Part shown: positions 47,490 to 57,305 of the stretch, in pieces
Numbering within the stretch: position 1 is the first letter of the stretch
Layout: every line of letters begins with the position of its first letter
Source: Pocillopora verrucosa
Lineage: Eukaryota; Cnidaria; Anthozoa; Scleractinia; Pocilloporidae
DNA: 64,000 nt
Direction of reading: 5' to 3'
Assembly (NCBI RefSeq): GCF_036669915.1
Contig: NC_089322.1
Coordinates: forward strand, 4,920,192 to 4,984,191
The notes under the pieces: generated by a model
Seen by the model: the letters and a program-made list of their open reading frames with translations, nothing else
Database searches by the model: none
What the model was told of the DNA's origin: nothing
Made by a program: the position numbers and the translations under genes

Positions 47490-47705
47490 TTTAACCCTTT
47501 ACCTCCCATGAATGACCAAGAGAGAATTTCTCCTTACAATATCAAAACAATATCATGCATAGAAGTGATGAGAATAGAGAAAAAAAATCAATTCGGGGAT
47601 TATTAGTTGATCCAATACCAAATTCTCCAAACTAACATCGAGAGAACTATATGTCAGACAGTAAGGAGAATTACTAATGAGATCTTGGGAGCATGAAGTA
47701 CAGAA
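47490..47705. repeat. Interspersed MITE-like element
   Basis: Begins TTTAACCCTTTACCTCCC and contains AGAATTTCTCCTTACAATAT, AAATTCTCCAAACTAAC and CAGTAAGGAGAATTAC. Related copies stand at about 58795-59000 and 59320-59530; the latter ends GGTGTGAAGGGTTAAAAC, inverted relative to the TTTAACCCTTTACCTCC start, which implies terminal inverted repeats. More diverged copies flank P1 and P2. Confidence 0.65.
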
Positions 47706-49280
47706 TTCAAGCGAAAAGAAGTGTTTTGTGAGACCAAGAGTATGTGTAAGACTGGGGAGAATTAGTCTTAAATGACCTGATGGTGACTAGACGCCATATT
47801 TGTTTATTGAAATACCAGCATTCCGTAATTACATCTAAGCTTTAACTAGATGCCATAATTACTAAATACAACTAGAAATGCTACAATCCAATAACTTCAT
47901 TACATTATCATATGGAAATGTGGTTAGCCGAGTATTTTTGTACGCGGAAAAACGACCTTGGCCAATAATCCCAATATTGGCCCAAGGTCGTTTTTGTACG
48001 GACCTCACTACACCCGGTCTGCACTGCCGGGAACTTGAGCCAATAATCTCAATATTGGCCCAAGGTCGTTTTCGTGCGGACATCGTTACGTTCCGCACGC
48101 ACTGCCACAACCTCGGGCCAGTATTTCCCAGTAAGGCCCTGTCGCTCCGTCAGCATATGGTTAATTTATCATAACAGATCAACTGAGTTTACGGTTCCTG
48201 GTTAATCATCATTTTAGGGGTCAAATTAGTTCCTATCTAAACCACGAACCATTTAGATGGTGCCAGGGACTGAGAATTCTAGAAGAAACAAATTTTCTGA
48301 TTTTGTGCAGACTTACTTTTCAATGCACATTTCAAATTTGTTTGTTTTACTCGCCAATCATTAGTAAAGGGAAAACAGTTTTTCCTAGAGCCTGCATATC
48401 CGTGGCGCCGGCGCCGTTTTGGGAACGTGAGGTTGTTCCTGAAGTGGAAGTACAGCTAAGTTTTGATCGCGGATTAAAAGTTGTTAAGCTACTGAGAAGC
48501 GCCATAATTTATTCCACATGAATCGCAAAACCTTTGGAATTTTCCTCACTTCCCAAATAATGGTCGGCTATAAAGGCCAAAATTCAAATTAATGATGAAT
48601 TAAATCACTTAAAAAGGAAGCAGATCACGTTTCTATGAGTTCCTCTTTTACTTTCAGGGTTTACCTTTTGTGCTTGTACGGTAGCTTTCAGTTTAGATAC
48701 GTTCTTGTCTTCCTGTTTTTATCTGTAACAACACCAAAACGCTCTATCAACTTGACTAAATTTTAAATGGAAGACTCTCGTTGCATTGATCGCAAGATTT
48801 GAATATTTGGGACTATAACTTGAGAATGTTTAAGAATATCGCTGGGTATCCCCCGTTTTATGTGGGGCATGTTCATTCATGTGAAACGTGTAAGCCTTGG
48901 TCGCCTACAAGCGAAGATCATCCAAGATATTTTCCTGATGTTACTGGAACAACTTCCAGCCATACCAATATCTATAATGTTTTCAAATTGAGTGTTACTA
49001 TATTGAATGTTTCCTTTTCTCGGCTAAAACAACATTCGTCATGTTGAGGCGCTCTAATACATAACAGCCATTTCAAAACGCGAAACGTGATCAAGACCGT
49101 ACCCTTGTGTGACCCTTTCAGTAAATAGAGTACTTGTGTTACTAGAACTGATAAACTAGTTCTCTAATGCTGATCCACATTTGTTTCTTCAGGAGAATAT
49201 CAACTGCTTTCTCGTAATTCGATCAACTTACTTTTTCACTGAATTGAACTGTCTAAATTTAGAGTTCTGTTATTATGTGT
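47706..49280. other. No gene seen except a fold-back repeat
   Basis: AT-rich apart from the palindrome at 47948-48082. Small frames at 48303-48521 and 48799-49047 show no domain or paralog. From about 49280 the P2 5' flank begins; it matches the P1 flank from about 37490 (GTAGTAAAGAGGTTGT/CAGTAAAGAGGTTGT, then GCTTGAAACTCGATCAACTTCC). Confidence 0.4.
47948..48082. repeat. Repeated hairpin CGACCTTGG...CCAAGGTCG
   Basis: AAAAACGACCTTGGCCAATA, loop ATCCCA, then ATATTGGCCCAAGGTCGTTTTT forms a hairpin at 47948-47996. A second arm set, GAGCCAATAATCTCAATATTGGCCCAAGGTCGTTTTC, follows at 48037-48074, each copy followed by GTRCGGACMTC. Read on the minus strand both spell KRPWANI in the same frame, which is a by-product of the palindrome. 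Likely a degraded palindromic MITE. Confidence 0.7.
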
Positions 49281-49536
49281 AGTAAAGAGGTTGTTAGCAC
49301 TGATCCGGCTACGTTTGTTTCAGCTTGAAACTCGATCAACTTCCTTTATGGCTGAATGGACATAAATTTAAGCTCTGCACGCCAGAGGGTACTCACACAA
49401 GTAACGAGCCGCCCTTAAGCACGCATGAAGGTTCATTACACAGATTATATACATCGTCAAATTCGCCAAACCAAGTCCTCTCTTGACCAAACGTAGTCAG
49501 CCTATAAGACGGTCCTAGAGAATTCAAAACTTCAGA

Positions 49537-50950
49537 ATGAATTTTTGCATCCTACGCATTATTTTCACTTGGGCTTTCTTGACATTCATAAATTTTCAAA
49601 CAACAAGGTGAGTTAATAAAATTTATACTTTATTTTCCTTAATTTGATTTTCATATTATTTCTTATAAAACTCCCTTCCTGTTTGGGGAACACTTTATAG
49701 GAGATCAAGGAACTCGTTAGAATTTGCCCTCTCAGGAACGTGTGGCTTCGTTACTAAGCTGGCATTATCACCAACAGATTATCTCATAGGAACGAGCTTT
49801 GTGGAAAACCTGAATTCTTTTATAAAAGCTACATTTGTTTTTACAAATTACCTAAGTAGTGTTTGCCATAATCAATATTAACATAATACGAGGTAAAGAC
49901 TTCGTCACCCAGTGAAAACGGTTAGTACTAATGACATGGACTGTCTTTATGTCTCAGCGGACAGGATCAGACGAGGTTCAAAGTGCTTGAAATGGACTCG
50001 AATGGAACACTTTATCTTCACAAGACTTCGTTGCTGTGCACGAGAGATATTGTCAAACGTCTGACTGAAGGGAAATATCAACTTGCTGAACCGAGAAATT
50101 TAGGTAACAAATAACAAACCTTGTTTTGATTTAAGTTTAGAATTTGGGAGCTATTAGAATAATGAGCTACGCTTGTTCGAGGACATGTACCATGTCGAGT
50201 TATTAGTTAAAACATTTACTTCCCTTCAGTGTTTTTCATACTTCATGCTAACACAGTTAGAGATGTGTTCATTGTATTTTCGTTATCTAACTTGTCTTTA
50301 CAGGATTGTCCAAAGAATTCGCAGTGTTGAATTGTAAGGATCTGAAACAGAAAGTTCCTTCAGCTGAATCAGGTGTCTATTGGATAGACCCGGACGGTGG
50401 TTCTCATAGTAACGCCTTTCAGGCCTACTGCGATCAACAAATGGATGAAGGAGGCTGGACACTAGTTTGGAGTTACACATTCACAGATTACTCAAGTTTC
50501 ACGAGTGGAGGAAATGCTGTCACCCCTCGGCCATCTTGGTCAGCTAGTGCCGCTACCGTTCGAATGTCCACAACAGTTCCACTTAGTGAGACGCATTATG
50601 AGGCCATGGACTTTGCTTTGTGGCGCAGTGTTGGTGAGGAATTCCTGATCAAGAGCAACATCAACAACTGGATCGCATGCAAGGAAGGTTCTGGTAGCAT
50701 AGTGCAACAGAAGGCGGGATCAATCACTTGTAAACTGGTTAAACAGGTTTCTGATCAATGCCTCAGTATAGTGCCGAAATCATTAACGTTGAGTAATAAC
50801 GGAATGTATCTCTCCAGCAGTCACGGTCCTTATTATCACTTCGATGGTAACACAGGCGGAGATTGGCCAACGCATGACCCATGCGGAAAGAGTCAACGAA
50901 ATCATTTGAAAAGTGTGGCTAATCCTCATGGAAATATTTTTATTCGTTAA
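49537..50950 (+). CDS. Secreted fibrinogen/intelectin-like protein P2 (intact, 3 exons)
   Basis: Join of 49537-49607, 49958-50103 and 50304-50950, giving 287 residues. Exon 1 encodes a signal peptide (MNFCILRIIFTWAFLTFI, then NFQTT) and ends AAG/GTGAGT. Exon 2, after GTCTCAG, carries TRFKVLEMDSNGTLYLHK and IVKRLTEGKYQLAEP, ending TAG/GTAACA. Exon 3, after TTTACAG, carries FAVLNCKDLKQKVPS, SGVYWIDPDGGSHSNAFQ, AYCDQQMDEGGWTLVW, MDFALWRSVGEEFL, SNINNWIACKEGSGS and the end NPHGNIFIR. All splice phases agree and there is no stop. The CDQ-GGWTLV core is that of fibrinogen-related and intelectin domains; the second half is not standard fibrinogen, so the protein may be a coral-specific lectin or matrix protein, resembling skeletal organic matrix proteins. 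Usual DGGGW is DEGGW here. Extracellular location is inferred from the signal peptide. Confidence 0.88.
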
Positions 50951-51131
50951 ACTTGACGTAGATGTGGATGTAGTAATACCACAGATTTTTGGTATCGATT
51001 TCGATGTAGTAATATACGCAAATTACGAAGTGTTTTATTACAGGCATATTTTTGCACTATTTTGTCAGCTAATTTTTAGTCTTGATAATTATACCTGAAA
51101 ATGAAATCATATTAGTTTATATTTGGTATGA

Positions 51132-51137
51132 AATAAA
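51132..51137 (+). promoter_or_regulatory. Poly(A) signal AATAAA, P2
   Basis: AATAAA in TGAAATAAACGTAAATGC, about 180 bases past the P2 stop, conserved in sequence with the P1 signal. Confidence 0.55.
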
Positions 51138-51976
51138 CGTAAATGCTAGTGTTGATGACACCAATTGTGATTGTACTCCTCAAATTGTTGTTGTTCTATT
51201 ATTTGTTCAGCCCTTCGGTATGCTAACTTTTCTTACAACAACACCATGGATTTTAGTATTCATTCACTATTCTGGCTATCGTCGCATGATACACTAACAA
51301 ACCTAATCCTTTGTTCATATCATTTTTACGAGGTCATTTTATAAGTTTTGCCCAAAAAATGAAATCGAGGCTTTAATATTATTGTACTTATCATCCTAAA
51401 TACTATTAAAACAAGAAAACAGGCTTGTTTTCTGAAATGGAAATCTGGTAACAGCGACTCCAGGGTTTCCTCTGACCAACAAACGATAAGTTCCATTCTC
51501 AATTGTCAAATAGTTCTCAGTTGTCGATTGATATTTTCGTTAACTATGCGCTGACCTCTTTTGGGTGGAGACAAATCACGGATACCGTGCGTAATTTCCG
51601 TGATCCTTTGACTCTCTGGTATATACAGTATCTGATTTCATCTTGCAAAACAATTCACTGCAATACAGACAGATGTTGAGAAAAGAGAAGAATGTCGGCT
51701 GAGAAATATCTCTAGATTTTATACCAGATTCTGAGAATTAATGACAGTTATAAACAAAGTATTGCAAACCGTAAGGAGATCCTACATTTACACCATGAGC
51801 CGACTCTCTCGTGGCCAGTTATTCAAGTGTTTGCGCCCTGCATCGATCATCAGAAGAACTGGTATGCAGTCACAAAGGAATCATGTGGAATTATTCCACG
51901 ATTCTTTTCTCAGAATATCTTTTTCAGCCGTTTTCAAGACGAAATCTTCTCCGTATCAAAGCAGGAATGGAGTGTA
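51138..51976. repeat. P2 3' flank, hybrid single copy of the P1-downstream duplication
   Basis: From about 51140 to 51515 it follows the first P1-downstream unit (39290-39660), then at AATAGTTCTCAGTTGTCGAT it jumps to the second unit (equivalent to about 40895) and follows it to about 51790. So the flank of P2 has lost roughly one unit by recombination between tandem copies. Frames here are not gene-like. Confidence 0.65.
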
Positions 51977-52296
51977 ATGAGCAAAAATGGCGGGAAGAGG
52001 CCGTTCGACGAGTGGGTCCCAGAGAAGGGGGGGAGACTCTTCAAAGACAACCAGGCAAAGTGTATATTGTGAGTTCATTTGGACTTTTTGTCGGCCTTTT
52101 GCGACCGCGACAAATTTCCGAAAGACTCGTTTTATCTGAATTTTTTGCCAGGATAAAGAGCTATGTGAATGGTGTTTGTGTTGACTCTCGAATTGGCGCC
52201 AAAAGCAATGAAGAGCAGACCATACAAAATTTGAATGCAAAACTTGAAAGTCTTGAGCTCGAACTAGAAAAATTGAAATGTTCAAGAAGTTTTTAA
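51977..52296 (+). CDS. Candidate small two-exon gene with C-terminal coiled coil
   Basis: Join of 51977-52068 and 52152-52296, 78 residues. Exon 1 starts ATGAGCAAAAATGGCGGG and reads KRPFDEWVPEKGGRLFKDNQ then AKCIL, ending at ATATT/GTGAGT. An 83-base intron ends TTTTTTGCCAG. Exon 2 reads IKSYVNGVCVDSRIGAK and then a leucine-rich heptad segment, QTIQNLNAKLESLELELEKL, stopping at TAA. Splice phases match. The upstream frame stays open to 51827, so the start may be earlier. Family not recognised; the charged N-terminus and coiled coil would suit a small DNA-binding or adaptor protein, but this is a guess. It begins about 1 kb downstream of P2. Confidence 0.45.
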
Positions 52297-52670
52297 GTTG
52301 AACGAATGCCGCAACTTCGCTACCCGTAAACAACAGAGATGCTTGGGTGCATAGACCACCCGTATTTCGGTGTGAATTCGTTTCACCTGGCGTTTACAAG
52401 GGTATTTTCACAAGAAATTTACTAGATTGACCCGAGCTTTGAAATGCCACATTTCGCTACCCGTAAACAACTGAGATATTTGGGTGCTTGGAACACTCGT
52501 ATTTCGGTGTGAATCCGTTTTACCTGGTGTTTACAAGGGTACTCTGATAAGAAGATTTTAAGTTGAAAGCGAGTTTTTAAATGCCTGAGGTTCACTACCC
52601 GTAAACAACCGAGATGCTTGGGTGCTTAGAATACCCGTATTTCGGCGTGAATTCGTTTCATTAAGGCAAT
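52280..52670. repeat. 137-bp tandem repeat, nearly three units
   Basis: CTACCCGTAAACAAC begins at 52320, 52457 and 52595. Each unit continues GAGATGCTTGGGTGC-like, CCGTATTTCGGTGTGAATTCG, TTTCACCTGGCGTTTACAAGG-like. The third unit is truncated at about 52665. The repeat starts at the 3' end of the candidate gene and could lie in its 3' UTR. Confidence 0.85.
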
Positions 52671-53792
52671 ACTGTAGGGATTTGATAATTGATTTTAAAC
52701 ATTTTTCTCAAGAAAACGTTTCTTTTGGGGACGAACGGTCTGGTTGGAAACGTGGTGGAGATTTAGGAAATCCTGTAAAAATGCCTTTGAGAAATTTTGC
52801 GCATTCCTGATCGGTTCTATGATTAAAAGCACAGTTGATTGACGTCTCCGGAAGAATGAGGCATTCCTACAACTAATTCAACCTAGACCAGTCCTTGCCA
52901 AGATTAGCTCATTTTCACTTAAGACCTCTTTAGACAGGTGGTAGCTTATCAAATGATGTTTTACTTCATCATTGCATTCAGACAGTCGTACCAAACCACT
53001 TATAAGCCACGCGATGAACCAAAGTTTTTTCCATCTTTGCTATTAAAAAAGCAGTCCTGAGACATAATGAACGTCTCGCTAACGAACGACTTCTTCCTGT
53101 ACTTGTAACATAAATAAAAGGTTCTGGTGGAAAAGACACCTTATCTTATACCACTGATGATAAGCGAAAAGGTACCACGGTTAAAAATATATTGATAACT
53201 CTATTAATTAATACCAGTTCTAATTTAAAGGAGAAAGTTAGAAGAGTAAAATGAAAGTTGTCTATACCACGAAGCATGCCTTCACTGTTTAGACTGGGAG
53301 TCCTAAAGCTTTTTAAGCATGTATTCGAATAAATTATGACGATAGGCCCGCCAACCACCCCACCCCGCGCTATACTGTTTTCACTCAGCGGCTGGTCAGC
53401 GGTCACGTTTATGAGGTAAACATAGCGATCGCCTCCTGATCACCGTTCTTGTCGATCCGAAAATCAAACTACCAGCGTGATATTGCCTCGAAGATAGAGC
53501 AGTTATGTTATTTGATTCGTACTTCACATTCGAGTCGAAGCTGGGGTGGCACAGGTCATTTCTTGCGGTGGAATCGACGAGGGGAATTCGAGAACAAGTT
53601 TTGGTTTTTTAATTGTTGGAAGAAATGGTCGCATGGGGATGTAAGAATGGTAAGTTTAACGAACAATTTCAAATTTGCCGCTTGAATTGAAAGTGAAGTT
53701 CATTTAAATTGCTTTCGTATGTATTTCTGACGGTCTTAGATCTACCTGCTTGATTTATATCTGCTACGCTTCATGTTGACGAGTCCCTCAAA
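52671..53792. other. No gene resolved; one exon-like donor
   Basis: No recognised gene. A plus-strand frame at 53449-53685 ends next to AGAATG/GTAAGT (donor at 53650), and an acceptor-like GGTCTTAG at 53734-53741 precedes ATCTACCTGCTTGAT. Together these could be a small gene, but no family is recognised. The minus frame at 53146-53406 has no support. Confidence 0.3.
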
Positions 53793-53827
53793 ATGGCCAG
53801 CCAAACTTGGAGATTGCCGAAAATTAG
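53793..53827 (+). CDS. Candidate first coding exon, unknown gene
   Basis: CAAAATGGCCAGCC is a strong start context. The exon reads MASQTWRLPKIR and ends at a near-perfect TTAG/GTAAGT donor. No following exon could be fixed, and an overlapping exon frame (IYLLDLYLLRFMLTSPSK) uses the same donor, so the reading frame is open to doubt. Confidence 0.3.
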
Positions 53828-54553
53828 GTAAGTTCACGGATTTATAAAGTTTTCGTAAAGGTCGGGCCGCAAGTTTTTTTCTGTAGGTTCCTTTTCTATG
53901 GCACCTACTTCCTAACTATGTTAGTTGTATCAGTTAAGAACGCCTCACTTTTTCAAAAATTTACCTTGAATTTGATCAGTTTTCGCGTGTGTGACTTAAG
54001 CGAACTGACACGGTGTCATTCAAGTCTTCCTGTTTCCTTGATTGAAACATGATGTTCACAAAAGTCGCCTCAATAGATAAGATAGAGTTAATATACATGG
54101 CTGGGCTATTTTTTTTTTGCTGAGTTCCGTAGTTTTTTGTAAATTGTCCTCCAAACTTGTCTCAAATTAATGTCTAGAAAAGTGTCACGACAAGCCTTCG
54201 GTCGAGCGAAATTTAATTTCAGTAAAACTCTGAAAAATAAAGAGATCCGATCAGACGGATTGTGATTTTAGTATAGGTACATGAATGTCTCACAATACAC
54301 AAGAAATGAGCGAAATCCATGTCTCAAGCAAAATCGACCAGACCGCTCTTACAGAGACACTCTCTTAAGTGGTTCAAAGCTCGTCATGTCGAAACATACG
54401 CAATGACTAAATCGACAGAGAAAGAAAGATCCAGATCCGCTATCAATCTCGAGATCGAACTTGCTGTTGTCCTAGGGAAAGCAAATGTTTAGTTTCAGTT
54501 TCAACTAGCAAGTCATGGCCCGCTAAAATTACATTACAAGACAATGTACTTAC
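53828..54553. other. No gene seen
   Basis: AT-rich DNA between two candidate exons on opposite strands; no domain, repeat or splice chain is recognised. Confidence 0.4.
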
Positions 54554-54707
54554 CAGTGAGGCTAATTTCCGTGCCTTGAGGAACAACTGATAAATGCTGT
54601 CGTTTTTCTTTCGATCTTTTCACTGCCGCTGTGGATCGTGATAGTCGAGCTTGCACGAAGACTCCGCGCCGTTTTCTTCCAATCGAAACGTCCCGATCTA
54701 CGTACAT
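54554..54707 (-). CDS. Candidate first coding exon, basic N-terminus
   Basis: On the minus strand the exon starts ATGTACGTAGATCGGGACG and encodes MYVDRDVSIGRKRRGVFVQA followed by RLSRSTAAVKRSKEKRQ, ending at a strong CACTG/GTAAGT donor. It is rich in arginine and lysine, with CpG codons unlike the AT-rich surroundings, which favours real coding sequence. No downstream exon was identified and the family is not recognised. A TTTTATATT element lies about 35-45 bases upstream of the ATG. Confidence 0.4.
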
Positions 54708-55894
54708 CGGAGGTGAAAACAAAGCGCAATATAAAAGATTATACTTTAACTAATATTGTATTTGACGACGATGAATAACCACAATCTTTTCACTCGAGAT
54801 AAGATTTGTCATTCAGCAAATCAAGAATCGTAATAATTCCGTCTAGTTAAGAGAAACCATAGTTCTGCAAATGAATGAATTCCTAATTTGTATATCCAAA
54901 ACGAAATCAACTTAGCAAAATGAAACAGGGTTAAACTCGTTTATAGAGCCGTTAAGCTTTGCAGTTTAAGCATACGAGCAATAATTTTTAACAACACCCT
55001 AAATGGATCTTACACAGTGGGGGAATCAGCCGTCTCTAACAGAGTTAAAAGGAGGACTAAAGAAAGTTGACTGCAGATTGAGGGGGGGGGGGGGGGTATC
55101 AATCAAATACCACAGAGCTTTATAAGGATATCGGTAAATGCTATCGTTAAAAAATCAAAATACTGCGTCCCACACCACCCCCGCCCTTAGGAGTTCCCTT
55201 TTTCAAAGGGTGCGGTAAATTCGTCGGTGAAGGTAAGGACTTCAATTGACCTTTACAAAGCCTTTTTCGTCATTGATACTTCCAAAGGTGGCCGCTGTTC
55301 ATAAAGTGGCTTCCTTTAGGGGGAGTGGGAGGGGGATAGGGAGGGGGAGGGGGTGGTGGAGTCACAAATTTCACAATGTAACAGCTTTGATAGAGCTAAG
55401 ACGAAAATTAGCATTCTTAGTTAAAAAAATAAGTATATTCACATTTAGTCACCTGAAAACATCAAGTTCTGCCTTTACAGGTAATTATAAAGCAATTCTA
55501 ACAAAAACCTACCATAGCTATATCTAATACAAATCACAAAAGCTTTTCAATACAAAGGAAATCGATGTTTTGGTTGGTACTTTTCAGAGGATTGGAAAGG
55601 AATTTTTTTTCCCTTATGTCTGTTACTGTAAAAGTATGAAGAAAACTTTGCATATTTGAAACTCATTCATTTAGAATTAATAAAAATATTATTTTATTAG
55701 AAGATGTAAAGAATTCAATTCACTCTTCAGTTTAATGAAGATCTGCATGAAAAAACATAAAGTTGAAAATTCACAATGTTAAGTGTTTATTGAATGTTCT
55801 GGAGCCTTGATTCAAGGCTGGTATCCTTCACAAAATTGAAAAATTTCTTTCTGTCATTGTCTAGTTTTTTTGCCAACATTTTTGGCCAATTTAC
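54708..55894. other. AT-rich stretch with G-rich tracts
   Basis: Contains a 16-17 base G-run (55082-55097) and a GGGGGAGTGGGAGGGGGATA-type tract (55319-55356). The plus frame at 55246-55527 crosses the G-rich tract and is not supported as a gene, although a CAG/GTAATT donor-like site follows at 55482. No recognised domain. Confidence 0.45.
55319..55356. repeat. G-rich, potential G-quadruplex tract
   Basis: Five or more runs of four to six Gs are separated by A, T or TA in under 40 bases. It meets the usual pattern for an intramolecular G-quadruplex on the plus strand. Function not indicated. Confidence 0.75.
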
Positions 55895-56335
55895 AATGGT
55901 AATAGGACTGAGTGGAGTCTAATTTGGTCTGTTGTTATCATACACATGATTAACAAAATTAGACAACCACGAAGCAAGAGACCAATTTGTCAATCACGAG
56001 TATGATTACAGAAAGAATTGGATGACAAAGTCTTGTCACCAATCAATCATAATTGCTACAATTTCCAAAAACAAATATGTTTAGGTCAAACATCTCTCCA
56101 TTGGGAAATTTTTCAATTTTTTTTTAGGATAAGTGGCTGTTGCTATGGTTATTGTGATTAACTCTGTGATTGATGGATTTGGCTGAGTGGACTGAGTGGT
56201 ATGATTGGTTGCTTCAACAGTCCAATTACAGGTGTGTGATTACAGCCAACTGTTTGATTACGCTGTCCATTGAGAGCTGTACAGAATGATAAGTGAAAAA
56301 TAAAGCAGCTAATGCACCAATCACATTTGAAGAAA
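55895..56335. repeat. Interspersed repeat, inverted copy of 1590-2350
   Basis: Reverse complement matches 1590-2350 block by block: AGACTCCACTCAGTCCTATT at one end and GCTGCTTTATTTTTCACTTA at the other, with AATCACAATAACCATAGCAAC between. The 1.6-kb copy has about 300 extra internal bases. The ends agree in both copies, which supports a discrete mobile element. Confidence 0.6.
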
Positions 56336-57305
56336 TTGTAATGGTTATGATTAGTGCATTAGTGCACTGTTTCAGGCATTCAGTTGGTAAAACAGAATGT
56401 ATGGTAAACAGCGCTATAGTAGCAGAGAAGTGAAAAAGTCTCTCTGGCTATTTCACTTTTCTGCTCCAGTCTTGCTCTGTTTTACTTACTGAATGCCGAG
56501 AACAAGCCAATGCCTGAAACACCCTTCTGTCGTTTTAAAAATTATCTTTGTATTATCCGTGTCAAATTAACATAATTTAGTTTCAAAAAGAAAGTTAGCA
56601 AAAAATTATGGTCACCCAAATTTACGGTGATGTCTATTTTCTCTGTGCTCATTGATTAAGCAGATTTTTTCATGTCATTCAATAGTTTGGCCAAAATGGC
56701 ATAGGTATCTCTTCCATTCTTCATTCAGCATATTGGATAAGACCAGCTTGCAGGCTCAACACCCTTTGCCTATTGTAACGGATCATCTATATTACAAAAA
56801 AAAACAAACAAACAAAAATTAAAATGAATTGAGTAAGCACATTACCTGCTGCAGTTAGAGCCACGTGACAATTATTTATATTATCAGCCATTTCCCCTCT
56901 GTTTATTTAGCCAGCACAACTCATCACCAAACCACCAGATATGGTCTGAAAACATTTGTTGATGTGCAATTTTATCTCTTTGGCTTCTCGGAGGTAAATA
57001 GAACTTGCTAATCACTTTTGAGTTAGCCAATCAGCATGTGTGAAAGGCACTATTAACTTGTGTGGTATAACCTAATTTTTTAATATTCAGAATTTAACAT
57101 GAAAACAGCACAAATGTTCATATAATCATTTGACATGTGTCTTACATGTACACCAACAATAGGTTGGTCTGCCTGTAAAACACACTGAGAAATGCAATCA
57201 GGTAAGAGTGGCATGCAAAATTTTATAACTAAACAGTAAGAAAGTCTAAGTAAAACAAAAGGTTTTTTTTATATCATTTTATTCACCTTTTTCTTTACAG
57301 CTTCT
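56336..57305. other. No gene seen
   Basis: AT-rich, intron-like DNA. About 56383-56515 contains an imperfect palindrome (CAGGCATTCAGTTGGTAAAACAGA against TCTGTTTTACTTACTGAATG-like), bracketing GAAGTGAAAAAGTC/CTATTTCACTTTTC arms. Nothing else is recognised. Confidence 0.4.

Noticed and set aside
53449..53685. Plus-strand gene near 53.5 kb
   Set aside because: Only a donor-like site and a possible following exon support it; no domain and no start, so left as an undecided note.
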